A stretch of DNA of 64,000 nt from Streptomyces sp. SLBN-31 (lineage in GTDB: Bacteria > Actinomycetota > Actinomycetes > Streptomycetales > Streptomycetaceae). The translations under genes and the position numbers were made by a program. Position 1 is the stretch's first letter. Every line of letters starts with the position of its first letter. Where the stretch lies: contig NZ_VFNC01000002.1 of assembly GCF_006715395.1 (NCBI RefSeq), positions 1,488,001 through 1,552,000 of the forward strand, in the 5' to 3' direction. Of the stretch, positions 6,645 to 15,331 are shown one piece after another. The notes under the pieces were generated by a model. That model saw only the letters and a program-made list of their open reading frames with translations. It made no database searches and was not told where the DNA came from.

Positions 6645-8210
6645 ATGAAGACCTTGGGATCTTGGCTCGCCTCTCCGTGGCGCCGCTCGGCCGTCGCCGC
6701 GCTGGCCGGCGCTCTGCCCATGTTCGCTTTCCCCGCGCCGTCGTTGTGGTGGTTCGCGTACGTCGCCCTCGTCCCGTGGATCGTGCTGGTCCGCTCCGCG
6801 CCGACCGGGAAACGGGCGGCGTACGACGGCTGGTGCGGCGGGTTCGGCTACATGGTGGCGGTGCACCACTGGCTGCTGCCGAGCCTGAACGTCTTCATCT
6901 TCGCCCTGGCGGCGCTGCTGGGCGCGTTGTGGGTGCCGTGGGGCTGGCTGGTACGCCGCTTCCTGGGCGGGGTGCCCGGGCCGGGCCAGGTGCTGGCCGG
7001 TCTCCTCGTCGTGCCGTCGGCCTGGCTGATGGCGGAGCTGGTGCGCTCCTGGCAGGGGCTGGGCGGCCCTTGGGGGGTGCTGGGCTCCAGTCAGTGGCAG
7101 GTGGAGCCGGCGTTGCGGCTCGCCTCGGTCGGCGGGGTGTGGCTGCTGAGCTTCCTGGTGGTCGCCGTGAACGTGGCCGTCGCCGTGCTGGTGTCGGTGC
7201 GTGAGTCGCGGGTGCCGGCCGTCGCCGGGATCGTCGCGACGGCTGCGGCGACCTCGGCGGCCTGGGTGTGGTCGCCCCGCCCGGACGTCGACGGCCGGGT
7301 GCGGGTCGCCGTGGTGCAGCCCGGAGTCATCGACGGCCCGGACCGGCGTTTCGACCGCGAGGAGTGGCTGACCCGGGAACTCGCCGGGCGCGGCCTCGAT
7401 CTGATCGTCTGGGGCGAGAGCAGCGTCGGCTACGACCTCGACGACCGGCCCGACCTCGCCCGGCGCATCGCCACGCTGTCCCGTGAGACGAAGGCCGACA
7501 TCCTCGTCAACGTCGACGCCCGGCGCTCCGACAAGCCGGGCATCTACAAGAGCTCGGTCCTCGTCGGCCCGGACGGCCTGACCGGCGACCGCTACGACAA
7601 GATGCGGCTGGTGCCCTTCGGCGAGTACATACCGGCCCGGTCGCTGCTCGGCTGGGTCACCTCGGTCGGCAAGGCGGCCGGCGAGGACCGCAGGCGCGGC
7701 AGCGAACAGGTCGTGATGAACGTCGGACACGGGCTGCGCGTCGGCCCGATGGTCTGCTTCGAGTCGGCGTTCCCCGACATGAGCCGTCACCTCGCCCAGG
7801 ACGGCGCCGAGTTGCTGATCGCGCAGTCGGCGACGTCGTCGTTCCAGCAGAGCTGGGCGCCCGAGCAGCACGCCTCGCTGGCCGCCCTGCGCGCCGCCGA
7901 GACCGGCCGCCCCATGGTGCACGCGACCCTGACCGGCGTGTCGGCCGTCTACGGACCCAGCGGGCAGCGGATCGGCTCCTGGGTGGGCACGGACCGCAGC
8001 TCATCGGCGGTGTTCGAGGTTCCGTTGGCCCACGGGATCACGCCGTACGTCCGCTACGGCGACTGGCCGGTGCACGGCGCGATCCTGATCCTCGCCGTGT
8101 GGTGCGCGACGGAGGGTGTGCGGGCGGTCCGCCTCAGGCGGCCCGGTCCACGACCGCACGTACCACCCGCTCGCACAGTTCGTGAGTCGCCAGTGCGTCC
8201 CGGGCGCTGA
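6645..8210 (+). CDS. lnt: Apolipoprotein N-acyltransferase
   Basis: This 521-residue enzyme N-acylates the amino-terminal cysteine of lipoproteins in the cytoplasmic membrane. The first 220 residues form about six hydrophobic helices, followed by the nitrilase-type catalytic domain. Expected catalytic residues are visible: Glu258 in WGESSVG, Lys319 in DKMRLVPFGEYIP, and Cys371 in MVCFESAFP. Length is normal. Its last 77 bp overlap the 3' end of the opposing Gfo/Idh gene at 8134. Streptomyces often carry two Lnt proteins; this is the stand-alone type without a fused dolichol-phosphate mannose synthase. The window contains several lipobox proteins that would be its substrates. Confidence 0.95.
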   Translation: MKTLGSWLASPWRRSAVAALAGALPMFAFPAPSLWWFAYVALVPWIVLVRSAPTGKRAAYDGWCGGFGYMVAVHHWLLPSLNVFIFALAALLGALWVPWGWLVRRFLGGVPGPGQVLAGLLVVPSAWLMAELVRSWQGLGGPWGVLGSSQWQVEPALRLASVGGVWLLSFLVVAVNVAVAVLVSVRESRVPAVAGIVATAAATSAAWVWSPRPDVDGRVRVAVVQPGVIDGPDRRFDREEWLTRELAGRGLDLIVWGESSVGYDLDDRPDLARRIATLSRETKADILVNVDARRSDKPGIYKSSVLVGPDGLTGDRYDKMRLVPFGEYIPARSLLGWVTSVGKAAGEDRRRGSEQVVMNVGHGLRVGPMVCFESAFPDMSRHLAQDGAELLIAQSATSSFQQSWAPEQHASLAALRAAETGRPMVHATLTGVSAVYGPSGQRIGSWVGTDRSSSAVFEVPLAHGITPYVRYGDWPVHGAILILAVWCATEGVRAVRLRRPGPRPHVPPARTVRESPVRPGR

Positions 8211-9039
8211 GCACCTTGCCCGCCCGTACCGCGTCGAGGAAGGCGAAGACGGCCTGCTCGATGCCGCGCTGACGGGCCACCGGCACCCAGTCCCCGCGCC
8301 GCCGCACCGTCGGCTGCCCCTTGTGGTCGACTATCTCGGCGAGGTTGACCACCTGACGCTTGGTGTCCTGACCGGACACCTCCAGGATCTCCTCCGCCGA
8401 GCCGCTGAGCCGGTTCATCACGCCGAGCGCGGTGAAGCCGTCCCCGGCCAGCTGCAGTACCACGTGGTGCAGCAGCCCGTCCTCCACGCGCGCGCGTACC
8501 GTCACGTCGTCGACGGGCCCGGGCACCAGGAACCGCAGCGTGTCGACGACGTGGATGAAGTCGTCGAGGATCATCGACCGGGGCTCCTCCGGCAGTCCGA
8601 TCCGGTTCTTCTGCATGAGGATCAGTTCGCGCGGATGGTCGGCGCACTGCGCGTACCCGGGTGCGAAGCGCCGGTTGAAGCCGACGGCGAGGGACACACC
8701 GCGCTCCTCGGCGAGCGCCACCAGCCTTTCGGAGTCGGCGAGTTCATAGGCCAGCGGCTTGTCGACGTAGGTCGGCACCCCGGCCTGGAGCAGCCGTGTG
8801 ACGATCTCGGGGTGGGCGAGCGTGGGCGCGTGCACGAAAGCGGCGTCGAGGTTCTGCGCGAGGAGGGAGTCGAGGTCCCGGTGGCGGCGGTCGGCCGGGA
8901 GGTGGAGGCTGCCGGCCACCCGGTCGAGCGTGGCGGGCGTGCGGGTCTGCAGGTGCAGCTCGACCCCGGCCAGGGCGCCGAGCACCGGAAGATAGGCCTT
9001 CTGCGCGATGTCGCCGAGTCCGATGCAGCCGACCTTCAC
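8134..9039 (-). CDS. Gfo/Idh/MocA-family oxidoreductase
   Basis: A 301-residue NAD(P)-binding dehydrogenase of the glucose-fructose oxidoreductase/inositol dehydrogenase family. It begins MKVGCIGLGDIAQKAYLP, the classic Gxx-x-G Rossmann start. The VDKPLAYE motif near residue 90 is equivalent to the conserved EKP, and GVSLAVGFNRRFAP follows. The GTG at 9039 is chosen because it directly precedes the Rossmann strand and has AGGAGAA just upstream. It lies 13 bp downstream of the FAD monooxygenase gene on the same strand, so the two are probably co-transcribed. The substrate, likely a sugar or cyclitol derivative, is not evident. Confidence 0.92.
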   Translation of the reverse strand: MKVGCIGLGDIAQKAYLPVLGALAGVELHLQTRTPATLDRVAGSLHLPADRRHRDLDSLLAQNLDAAFVHAPTLAHPEIVTRLLQAGVPTYVDKPLAYELADSERLVALAEERGVSLAVGFNRRFAPGYAQCADHPRELILMQKNRIGLPEEPRSMILDDFIHVVDTLRFLVPGPVDDVTVRARVEDGLLHHVVLQLAGDGFTALGVMNRLSGSAEEILEVSGQDTKRQVVNLAEIVDHKGQPTVRRRGDWVPVARQRGIEQAVFAFLDAVRAGKVLSARDALATHELCERVVRAVVDRAA

Positions 9040-9052
9040 GGGGTGTTCTCCT

Positions 9053-10234
9053 CTAACGGTTGCCTGCCGTGGTCCTGCCGGAAGCATACGGCGGCAGCGG
9101 CGGCCGCCAGTCGGCGATCGGGGCGAAGCCCCGCAGCAGGAGGCCGGGTACGGCTCGCGAGAGTGCGGCGATGGCCGTGTCACGGGCGGCCGTCAGGGCG
9201 CGGTCGGTGCTCATGCTGAAGCGGGCCGCCCGGACCCCCTGGCGGGTGATGGCCGTCGTACGGGGAAGGCGGGCCGCCGTGTAGGCGGCGAGCGCGTCGG
9301 CGTGGTGCGCCAGCACGATCGCGTCCTCGATGGCCTGGTTGCCGCCCTGGCCGAGCGTCGGTGGCATGGGGTGCGCGGCGTCGCCGAGCAGGGCGACCCG
9401 GCCGTGGTGGAAGGCGGGCAGCGGTGTGGCGAGGTGGTGGACGTCATGGCGCAGGACGTCCTCGGGGCGGGTGGCGGCGATGACGGCGGGGATCGGGTCG
9501 TGCCAGTCGCCGAAGCGCCGCAGCAGTTCGGCACGCTCGTCGGGCGTCCGCTCACCGGCCGGGGCGACGGCCGCGGCGTAGGCGTACACCCGGCCGTCCT
9601 TGAGCGGGTGCGTGCCCCAGAGGCAACCCCTGCCCCAGGTCTCGTGCGAGGCGAATTCGACGCCGGGGACCGGTACGACCACCCGCCAGGTGGTGAAGCC
9701 GGAGAAGACGGGACCGGGGTGCTCCGGGAAGAGGCGCTCGCGTACGGCGGAGTGGATGCCGTCCGCCGCGACGACCAGGTCGGCCACCAGTTCGCCGTCG
9801 GGGATGCGCACGCGGGCCGGGCGGTCGGTGTCGCCCGGGTCGGCGAGGGTCGCGGCGGCGGCCGTGCGGACGGTGCCCGGCGGGAGCCGCGCGACCAGGC
9901 TGTGGATGAGGGTGGCCCGGTGCAGCAGGACCAGGGGGCCGCCGAAGCGCTGGGCGGCGGCCTCCGCGTTGGTCCGGGAGAGCCAGCGGCCGGACGGGGC
10001 GCGCAGTCCGCCGTCGCCCTGCCAGGCGGCGAGTTCGCGGATCTCGTCGCCCAGGCCGATGACGTCCAGGGCTCGCAGGGCGTTGGGGGCGAGCGAGATG
10101 GCGGCGCCGACCGGTTCCAGTGAGCCGGCCCGTTCCAGCACGGTGACCTCCACACCGCGCCGGTGCAGTGCGGCCGCCGCGGTCAGGCCGCCTATGCCGC
10201 CGCCGATGACGACCGCTCGTTTCGGCACAGCCAT
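9053..10234 (-). CDS. FAD-dependent monooxygenase (aromatic hydroxylase/PHBH fold)
   Basis: A 393-residue flavoprotein with the three family signatures: VVIGGGIGGLTAAAAL at residues 8-23 for the ADP moiety, the DG motif VVAADGIHSAVRE near 155-167, and VALLGDAAHPMPPTLGQGGN near 275-295. Such enzymes hydroxylate aromatic or polyketide substrates using NAD(P)H and oxygen. The start has a strong GGAGG site. It is divergent from a TetR-type regulator across two palindromes (10262-10308), and the Gfo/Idh gene follows 13 bp later, so this looks like a small substrate-inducible operon. Salicylate-hydroxylase-like annotations are possible but not provable here. Confidence 0.92.
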   Translation of the reverse strand: MAVPKRAVVIGGGIGGLTAAAALHRRGVEVTVLERAGSLEPVGAAISLAPNALRALDVIGLGDEIRELAAWQGDGGLRAPSGRWLSRTNAEAAAQRFGGPLVLLHRATLIHSLVARLPPGTVRTAAAATLADPGDTDRPARVRIPDGELVADLVVAADGIHSAVRERLFPEHPGPVFSGFTTWRVVVPVPGVEFASHETWGRGCLWGTHPLKDGRVYAYAAAVAPAGERTPDERAELLRRFGDWHDPIPAVIAATRPEDVLRHDVHHLATPLPAFHHGRVALLGDAAHPMPPTLGQGGNQAIEDAIVLAHHADALAAYTAARLPRTTAITRQGVRAARFSMSTDRALTAARDTAIAALSRAVPGLLLRGFAPIADWRPPLPPYASGRTTAGNR

Positions 10235-10261
10235 GACTCCTCCAGATGTCGGTTCGCGTTC

Positions 10262-10308
10262 ACTACAGTTGTAGTAACGCCTTGCCTCGAATGTACTACA
10301 GGCGTAGT
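10262..10308. promoter_or_regulatory. Two palindromic operators between the FAD monooxygenase and TetR genes
   Basis: ACTACAGTTGTAGT (10262-10275) is a perfect 6-2-6 inverted repeat. ACTACAGGCGTAGT (10295-10308) is a second copy with 5-bp arms. They lie 33 bp apart centre to centre, about three helical turns, in the divergent promoter region. This is the classic arrangement for a TetR-family regulator controlling itself and its neighbour. Confidence 0.75.
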
Positions 10309-10329
10309 GACCCGGGTAGGTTGGCCTCC

Positions 10330-10917
10330 ATGTCCGAACGCACCGCCTCCCGCGCCGACCTGGTCGCCGACGCCGCTCTCGCCCTGCTCGCCGAACGCGG
10401 GATGCGCGGTCTCACCCACCGGGCGGTCGACGAGGCGGCCGGGCTCCCCCAGGGGTCCACGTCCAATGTCGCCCGGACCCGGCAGGCCCTGCTGGAGCTC
10501 GCGGTGCGGCGGCTGGCCGACCGGGAGGCGCGGGTGCTGGCGCTGCACGAACTGCCCGATCCCCGGGCCGGGGCGGCCGCGACGGCCGACGCCCTCGCCC
10601 TCGCCACGCACCGGGCCCTGACCCGCAACCGCGAGCTGACCCTCGCCCGCTACGAACTCGCCCTGGAGGCCACCCGCCGCCCCGAACTGCGGACCCACTT
10701 CGACGCGGCCGGCGCCCGCTTCCGTGATCTGCTCACGGCACTGGTGACGGACCTCGGTTCGACGGACCCGGCCCGGCACGCGCTGTCGCTGGCGGCCTGG
10801 GCGGACGGGCTGATGTTCTCCTGCGTGGCGGGGTCGTTCAACGCCGAGACCCCGAGCCTGCGGCAGGTGCGGGCGGGGCTGCGGGAACTGCTGGACGGCA
10901 TGCTGGGCAGCCGGTGA
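10330..10917 (+). CDS. TetR/AcrR-family transcriptional regulator
   Basis: A 195-residue protein with the N-terminal TetR helix-turn-helix at about residues 8-55: ASRADLVADAALALLAERGM, then LTHRAVDEAAGLPQGSTSNV. The remainder is a helical ligand-binding domain. The ATG at 10330 is chosen because upstream in-frame codons run through the operator palindromes. It is divergent from the FAD monooxygenase and faces two ACTACA-type palindromes, strongly suggesting autoregulation and repression of the monooxygenase/Gfo-Idh operon until an aromatic or related ligand appears. Ligand identity is unknown. Confidence 0.92.
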   Translation: MSERTASRADLVADAALALLAERGMRGLTHRAVDEAAGLPQGSTSNVARTRQALLELAVRRLADREARVLALHELPDPRAGAAATADALALATHRALTRNRELTLARYELALEATRRPELRTHFDAAGARFRDLLTALVTDLGSTDPARHALSLAAWADGLMFSCVAGSFNAETPSLRQVRAGLRELLDGMLGSR

Positions 10918-10979
10918 CGGGCCTCGGGGCCGGCCGATAACCCGTGGTCGCGGCCGACGGGTTGGACGAGGATGCCCGT

Positions 10980-11492
10980 ATGACGACCGAACGCCGTGAA
11001 CCATCGACCACCGCCGACGAACGCACCATGCTGGAGGGCTGGCTGGAGTACCACCGGCTGACGCTGGCCTGGAAGTGCGAGGGCCTGACCGACGCCCAGC
11101 TGCGGACCGCGTCCGTGGAGCCGTCCACGCTGTCCCTGATGGGGCTGGTACGGCACATGGCGGACGTGGAGCGCGGCTGGTTCCGCCGGGTCCTCGCGGA
11201 CGAGGACGCGGGGCCGATCCACTTCACCGACGAGGATCCCGACGGCGAGTTCCACCTCACCGAGGCGGACACCTGGGCGCAGGCTCGGGACACCTGGCAG
11301 GCCGAGATCGAGGCGGCACGCCGCATCGCGGCCGGCTTCGGCCTGGACGACCTCTCCAAGGGACGCCACCGGCGCACCGGCGAGCAGTTCAACCTGCGCT
11401 GGATCTACACCCACATGATCGAGGAGTACGCCCGCCACAACGGCCACGCCGACCTGCTCCGCGAGCGGATCGACGGCGCCACCGGCGACTGA
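10980..11492 (+). CDS. DinB-like (DUF664) four-helix-bundle protein
   Basis: A 170-residue DinB/YfiT-superfamily protein. The family's metal-binding histidines appear as His59 in MGLVRHMADVERGW and a C-terminal pair in the WIYTHMIEEYARHNGHADLL segment (about residues 141-160). Many actinobacterial relatives are thiol-dependent S-transferases using mycothiol, but this subgroup (DUF664) is largely uncharacterised. It is not the DNA polymerase DinB. It stands alone 62 bp after the TetR gene on the same strand, possibly co-transcribed with it. Confidence 0.88.
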   Translation: MTTERREPSTTADERTMLEGWLEYHRLTLAWKCEGLTDAQLRTASVEPSTLSLMGLVRHMADVERGWFRRVLADEDAGPIHFTDEDPDGEFHLTEADTWAQARDTWQAEIEAARRIAAGFGLDDLSKGRHRRTGEQFNLRWIYTHMIEEYARHNGHADLLRERIDGATGD

Positions 11493-11605
11493 CGTCAGCC
11501 CGGCCGCTCCCGCGCCCTCCGTAAGGGGCCGGAGATCACCCGTGCGGGGCATCCTCCGCCCGTCCGCAGTTCCGCGGGGCGGGCGAAGGCACCATCGTTG
11601 AGCGG

Positions 11606-12076
11606 GTGCATCGAACGACGACCACCGCAACGCTTCTGGTCACCGTCGCTGTCGCGGCCCTCACCGGCTGTGTGACGGTCCAGCGCCCGCCCGTCTCCGG
11701 CCCGCCGCCGACGGCGCCGTCCCAGCCGTCGGCGCCACGCCCGGACGGCGAGCGGGAGTCGCAGAACGTGCAGGCGCCGGCCAAGGAGGCGCTGGAGATG
11801 ATCGGCCCGTCCCGGCGGCCCGAGCCCAGGACGCCGCAGCACCACGGACCGGCGGCGAAGGCGCCGGCCGAGAGGCCGGCGGCGCCCCGCTCGCGGCCCC
11901 GGGCACCGGAGCCGAAGCACCGGCACCACCAGCGGCAGCCGCGTGTGGAGATCCCGGTCGCGGGCAAGTCGGTGCCGAAGAACACGAAGGACCTGTGCGC
12001 GCTGGGCCGGCAGTACGGGGGCTGGCACACCGACAGCCCGCAGTCGGTCATCTGCAAGCAGGCGTACGGGCGTTGA
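11606..12076 (+). CDS. Secreted Pro-rich lipoprotein of unknown function
   Basis: A 156-residue protein from a GTG start. It has a signal sequence (HRTTTTATLLVTVAVAALTG) followed by Cys at about residue 22, a good lipobox (ALTGC). The next 100 residues are rich in Pro, Ala and Arg and look disordered, a wall-spanning linker. The C-terminal 35 residues contain two cysteines (LCALGRQYGGWHTDSPQSVI, then C) and may form a small disulphide-bonded module. I do not recognise the module; similar small C-terminal domains occur in Streptomyces exported proteins. Lipidation would need the Lgt/Lsp/Lnt pathway. Confidence 0.75.
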   Translation: MHRTTTTATLLVTVAVAALTGCVTVQRPPVSGPPPTAPSQPSAPRPDGERESQNVQAPAKEALEMIGPSRRPEPRTPQHHGPAAKAPAERPAAPRSRPRAPEPKHRHHQRQPRVEIPVAGKSVPKNTKDLCALGRQYGGWHTDSPQSVICKQAYGR

Positions 12077-12084
12077 GCCGCCGT

Positions 12085-12106
12085 GGGGGCGCCGAGAAGC
12101 GCCCCC
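12085..12106. terminator. Bidirectional hairpin between convergent genes
   Basis: GGGGGCGC and GCGCCCCC form a perfect 8-bp stem around a 6-base loop. It lies between the lipoprotein gene and the opposing TPR-like gene and can serve both. Confidence 0.7.
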
Positions 12107-12112
12107 GCCCCG

Positions 12113-12634
12113 TCAGGGCCGCTGTCTCGGCGGCCCCCACCACCCGTCCCAGTCGGTGCCGCGCTCCCCCAGGCTGGTCTCCAGCCGGCTGATGGCCGCC
12201 CGCACCCCCTCGCCGTACCGGTCGTCGCCGAGCGTCCCGGCGGCGGTCCGGGCACGGCGCAGATGGGTGCGGGCGGCACCGTCGCGGCCCAGCTTCAGGT
12301 AGTCGGCGGCCAGGTTCAGGTGCAGGGAGGGGTACAGCGCCCGTACCGCGGGGGCGCTCACGTGCTCGGCGGAGCGCGCCCCGGCCAGCTCCTCCGCGGC
12401 CGCCAGCGCCCTCAGGTCCCAGGCCAGCTCGTCGGACGGGTCGTCCTGCGCGTCCGCCATGTAGTGGGCCAGGGTGCAGCGGTGCAGCGGGTCGCCGTCC
12501 GTGCCGATCTCGGCCCACAGCGCGAGGAAGCGGTGCCGGGCCTCCTCGCGGTCTCCGGCGTGGTGCAGGATGACGACCTGTCCGATGCGTGTCAGCACGG
12601 CGTCCGGCGCCGTCTGCTCCTGTCCCTTGGCCAC
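12113..12634 (-). CDS. Hypothetical helical-repeat (TPR-like) protein
   Basis: A 173-residue Ala/Leu/Arg-rich protein. It contains helix-pair patterns resembling tetratricopeptide repeats (for example GDREEARHRFLALWAEIG, then LNLAADYLKLGRDGAARTHL) at about 35-residue intervals. There is no signal peptide, transmembrane segment or catalytic motif. Codon bias supports coding. Streptomyces relatives are annotated only as hypothetical or tetratricopeptide-repeat proteins as far as I recall. It is followed on its 5' side by ung on the same strand, 111 bp away with a terminator between, so it is probably expressed separately. Confidence 0.75.
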   Translation of the reverse strand: MAKGQEQTAPDAVLTRIGQVVILHHAGDREEARHRFLALWAEIGTDGDPLHRCTLAHYMADAQDDPSDELAWDLRALAAAEELAGARSAEHVSAPAVRALYPSLHLNLAADYLKLGRDGAARTHLRRARTAAGTLGDDRYGEGVRAAISRLETSLGERGTDWDGWWGPPRQRP

Positions 12635-12709
12635 CGCGCACTCCGCCCACTCGTCGGCTACTGCTCACCGACGCTAACCGCAGCGACCGGCATTCCCGGT
12701 CAGGCGGCA

Positions 12710-12739
12710 CCGGGCCGGTCCCCCGCGGAACCGGCCCGG
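12710..12739 (-). terminator. Hairpin terminator after ung
   Basis: CCGGGCCGGT and ACCGGCCCGG form a perfect 10-bp stem with a 10-base loop, 6 bp past the ung stop codon on the minus strand. Confidence 0.7.
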
Positions 12740-12745
12740 CGGCGC

Positions 12746-13429
12746 TCAGCCCAGGTTCGGGACCGTCCAGTCGATCGGCTCGTGGCCCTGCCGCGCCACC
12801 GCCTCGTTGATCTGCGTGAACGGACGGGAGCCGAAGAACTTCTTCGCCGACAGCGGCGAGGGGTGCGCGCCCTTGACCACCACATGCCGGGTCTCGTCGA
12901 TCAGCGGGAGCTTCTTCTGCGCGTAGTTGCCCCACAGCACGAAGACCGCCGGGTCGGGTCGCTCGGCGACCGCGCGGATCACCGCGTCGGTGAACTTCTC
13001 CCAGCCCTTGCCCTTGTGCGAGTTGGCCTCGCCGGAGCGGACCGTGAGCACCGCGTTCAGCAGCAGGACGCCCTGCTGGGCCCACGGCATCAGATAGCCG
13101 TTGTCCGGGACGGGGGTGCCGAGCTCCTCGTGCATCTCCTTGTAGATGTTGCGCAGGGAGGGCGGGATCTTCACGCCGGGACGGACCGAGAAGCACAGGC
13201 CGTGTCCCTGGCCCTCACCGTGGTAGGGGTCCTGACCGAGGATCAGGACCTTCACCTTGTCGTAGGGGGTGGCGTCCAGCGCGGCGAAGACCTCCTCGCG
13301 CGGCGGGTAGACGGGACCCTTCGCCCGCTCCTCCTCGACGAACTCCGTCAGCTCCTTGAAGTAGGGCTGCTGCAGCTCGTCGCCCAGAACCCCGCGCCAG
13401 GACTCGGGCAGCATGGCGATGTCGGTCAC
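12746..13429 (-). CDS. ung: Uracil-DNA glycosylase, family 1
   Basis: This 227-residue enzyme removes uracil from DNA as the first step of base-excision repair. Family-1 signatures are present: GQDPYHG with catalytic Asp67, the LLLNAVLTV segment near residue 120-128, and HPSPLSA with catalytic His189. Length and order are normal. It stands between a hypothetical gene and an ABC binding-protein gene on the same strand, apparently in its own transcription unit given the terminator immediately downstream. Confidence 0.97.
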   Translation of the reverse strand: MTDIAMLPESWRGVLGDELQQPYFKELTEFVEEERAKGPVYPPREEVFAALDATPYDKVKVLILGQDPYHGEGQGHGLCFSVRPGVKIPPSLRNIYKEMHEELGTPVPDNGYLMPWAQQGVLLLNAVLTVRSGEANSHKGKGWEKFTDAVIRAVAERPDPAVFVLWGNYAQKKLPLIDETRHVVVKGAHPSPLSAKKFFGSRPFTQINEAVARQGHEPIDWTVPNLG

Positions 13430-13534
13430 GTCAACTTCCTCACGATGTGCGGTGAACGGTGTGCGGTCACTTCCAGGTCTCAGAACCTACAGGCGACCAC
13501 TGACAACGGTCCTCCGCTCCGTGAACCAGGCCCG

Positions 13535-15118
13535 CTACCAGCTGGTCTTGCGGGACAGCTCCCCCATCATCATGATCGTCGACGGGTCCAGCGCCTGCTC
13601 CGCGCCGGAGATGTCGTCGCTGGCGGCCACGAACTGCTTGCCCTGCCACAGCGGCAGCAGCCGGGCGTCGCGGACGAGGATCTGCTGGGCCTGCTCGAAG
13701 TCCGAGACGACGTTGGCGCGGTCGCTGACGCTGCGCGAGCGGGGCAGCAGCACGCCGGTGATCTCGGGCGCCGGGTAGGGCGTGCCGAGCGCGTTCTGGT
13801 TGCCCACGAAGGGCGCGATGAAGTTGTCGGGGTCCGGGAAGTCGGGGAACCAGCCGCGCCCGAACACCGGGTACTCGCCCTTCTGGTAGCCGGTGACGTA
13901 CGTCTTCCAGGGGCGGCTCTTGAGGGTGACCGTGAACAGGCCGGAGTCCTCCAGCTGGCGCTTGATCTCGGCGAACTCCGGCTTTGTCTGGGAGCCGTAG
14001 CGGTCGCTGGTGTACCAGAGGGTGAGCGGGACGCGCTGGGTGATGCCCGCCTCGGCGAGGATCTTGCGGGCCTTGGCCGGGCTGGGGCTGCCGAAGTCGT
14101 CGAAGAAGTCGGTCGTGTGGCCGGTCAGGCCCTTGGGGACCATCGAGTACAGCGGCTCGACGGTGTCCTTGTAGACCTTGTGCGCGATGGCGCCGCGGTC
14201 GACGACCTGGGCGACGGCCTTGCGCACCGCGGCCTTCCCGGCCCAGGGGTCCTTGGGGTTGAACACCAGGTAGTTGATCTCGATGCCGGCGCCCTCGATG
14301 AGCTGCAGGCTGCCGTTCGTGTTGTGCTTCTGCAGGTCGACGATGTCGTCGGCGTCGAGGCCGCGGAAGGCGACGTCGAGGCTGCCCTTCTTGAGGTCGG
14401 CGACCATGGGGGCCGACTCCCGGTAGTACCGGATGGTCACCGCGTCGTTCTTGCGGTCGGCGGCGCCCTTGTAGTTGTCGTTCTTGGCGAGTTCCGCCCG
14501 CTTGCCGTCCTCGTAGGACCGCAGGGTGTACGGGCCGGAGCCGTAGACCTTGTCGTCCTTGCGCAGGGAGGAGGCCGGGTACTCCTCCGGGTCGACGATG
14601 GACATGGCGGGCGTGGCGAGGACGAACGGGAAGGTGGCGTCCGGCTTGTTGAGGTGGAAGACGACCTCGTTGTCGCCGAGCACCTGGACCCGGTCGAGGC
14701 TGCCGAGCAGGCCCGCGGGACCGCCGTTGAGGTTGATCTTCCTGATCCGGTCGATCGAGTACTTGACCGCCTCGGCGTCGAGCGGGTGCCCGTCGGAGAA
14801 CTTCAGTCCCGAGCGCAGCTCGCATCTGTACGTTTTGTTCGAACTGTCCGCGAAGCGGCAGTTGTCCGCCGCGTCGGGCTGTGGAGTCGTCGCTCCCGAG
14901 GGGTAGCTGAGGAGCGTTTGGTAAATGTTGCGGAACAACTCCCAGGACTGGTCCCAGGAGGCGGCCGGGTCCAGTGTGCTGGGGGCACTGGTGGTGCCGA
15001 CGGTGATCGGCCCCTTGCTGTCGGAGGAGTCCGACGACAGGACACCGCATCCCGTCACCAGGGACGATATGGACGCGATGGCCGCCATCTGACGCAGGCG
15101 TCGCTTCCGGTTGAACAC
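13535..15118 (-). CDS. ABC transporter substrate-binding lipoprotein, family 5 (oligopeptide/nickel type)
   Basis: A 527-residue extracellular binding protein. The signal (MFNRKRRLRQMAAIASISSL) ends in a VTGC lipobox, so the mature protein is a membrane-anchored lipoprotein. The body follows the family-5 order: an early LDPAASWDQSWELFRNIYQT segment, KFSDGHPLDAEAVKYSIDR near residue 115-135, then DPEEYPASSL and a C-terminal WFPDFPDPDNFIAPF near residue 420. Such proteins bind di- or oligopeptides or related ligands. No permease or ATPase genes are adjacent, so it is an orphan that must use a transporter encoded elsewhere or have another role, such as signalling. Confidence 0.92.
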   Translation of the reverse strand: MFNRKRRLRQMAAIASISSLVTGCGVLSSDSSDSKGPITVGTTSAPSTLDPAASWDQSWELFRNIYQTLLSYPSGATTPQPDAADNCRFADSSNKTYRCELRSGLKFSDGHPLDAEAVKYSIDRIRKINLNGGPAGLLGSLDRVQVLGDNEVVFHLNKPDATFPFVLATPAMSIVDPEEYPASSLRKDDKVYGSGPYTLRSYEDGKRAELAKNDNYKGAADRKNDAVTIRYYRESAPMVADLKKGSLDVAFRGLDADDIVDLQKHNTNGSLQLIEGAGIEINYLVFNPKDPWAGKAAVRKAVAQVVDRGAIAHKVYKDTVEPLYSMVPKGLTGHTTDFFDDFGSPSPAKARKILAEAGITQRVPLTLWYTSDRYGSQTKPEFAEIKRQLEDSGLFTVTLKSRPWKTYVTGYQKGEYPVFGRGWFPDFPDPDNFIAPFVGNQNALGTPYPAPEITGVLLPRSRSVSDRANVVSDFEQAQQILVRDARLLPLWQGKQFVAASDDISGAEQALDPSTIMMMGELSRKTSW

Positions 15119-15260
15119 GCGCTCGCTCCTCGATCTGCCGTACCAAGGGTCGGCAGACCATACCGCAGGGCAACGGAGGTTGAACCCGCCTCGTACAAGG
15201 GGCTTGATCAGCTTGTTTATGACGACGTTGTCATCGGACCGTGCCCTTCCCGTACGACGA

Positions 15261-15297
15261 CGAGGGCGCCGTTTCCGTCAAGGAAACGGCGCCCTCG
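15261..15297 (-). terminator. Very strong hairpin terminator after the SDR operon
   Basis: A perfect 16-bp stem (CGAGGGCGCCGTTTCC with its complement) encloses a 5-base loop. It lies 35 bp past the minus-strand SDR stop at 15332, in the gap before the binding-protein gene. Confidence 0.85.
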
Positions 15298-15331
15298 GGT
15301 GCCCGATCGTTACCCTCGCGGGCGGGTGGCG

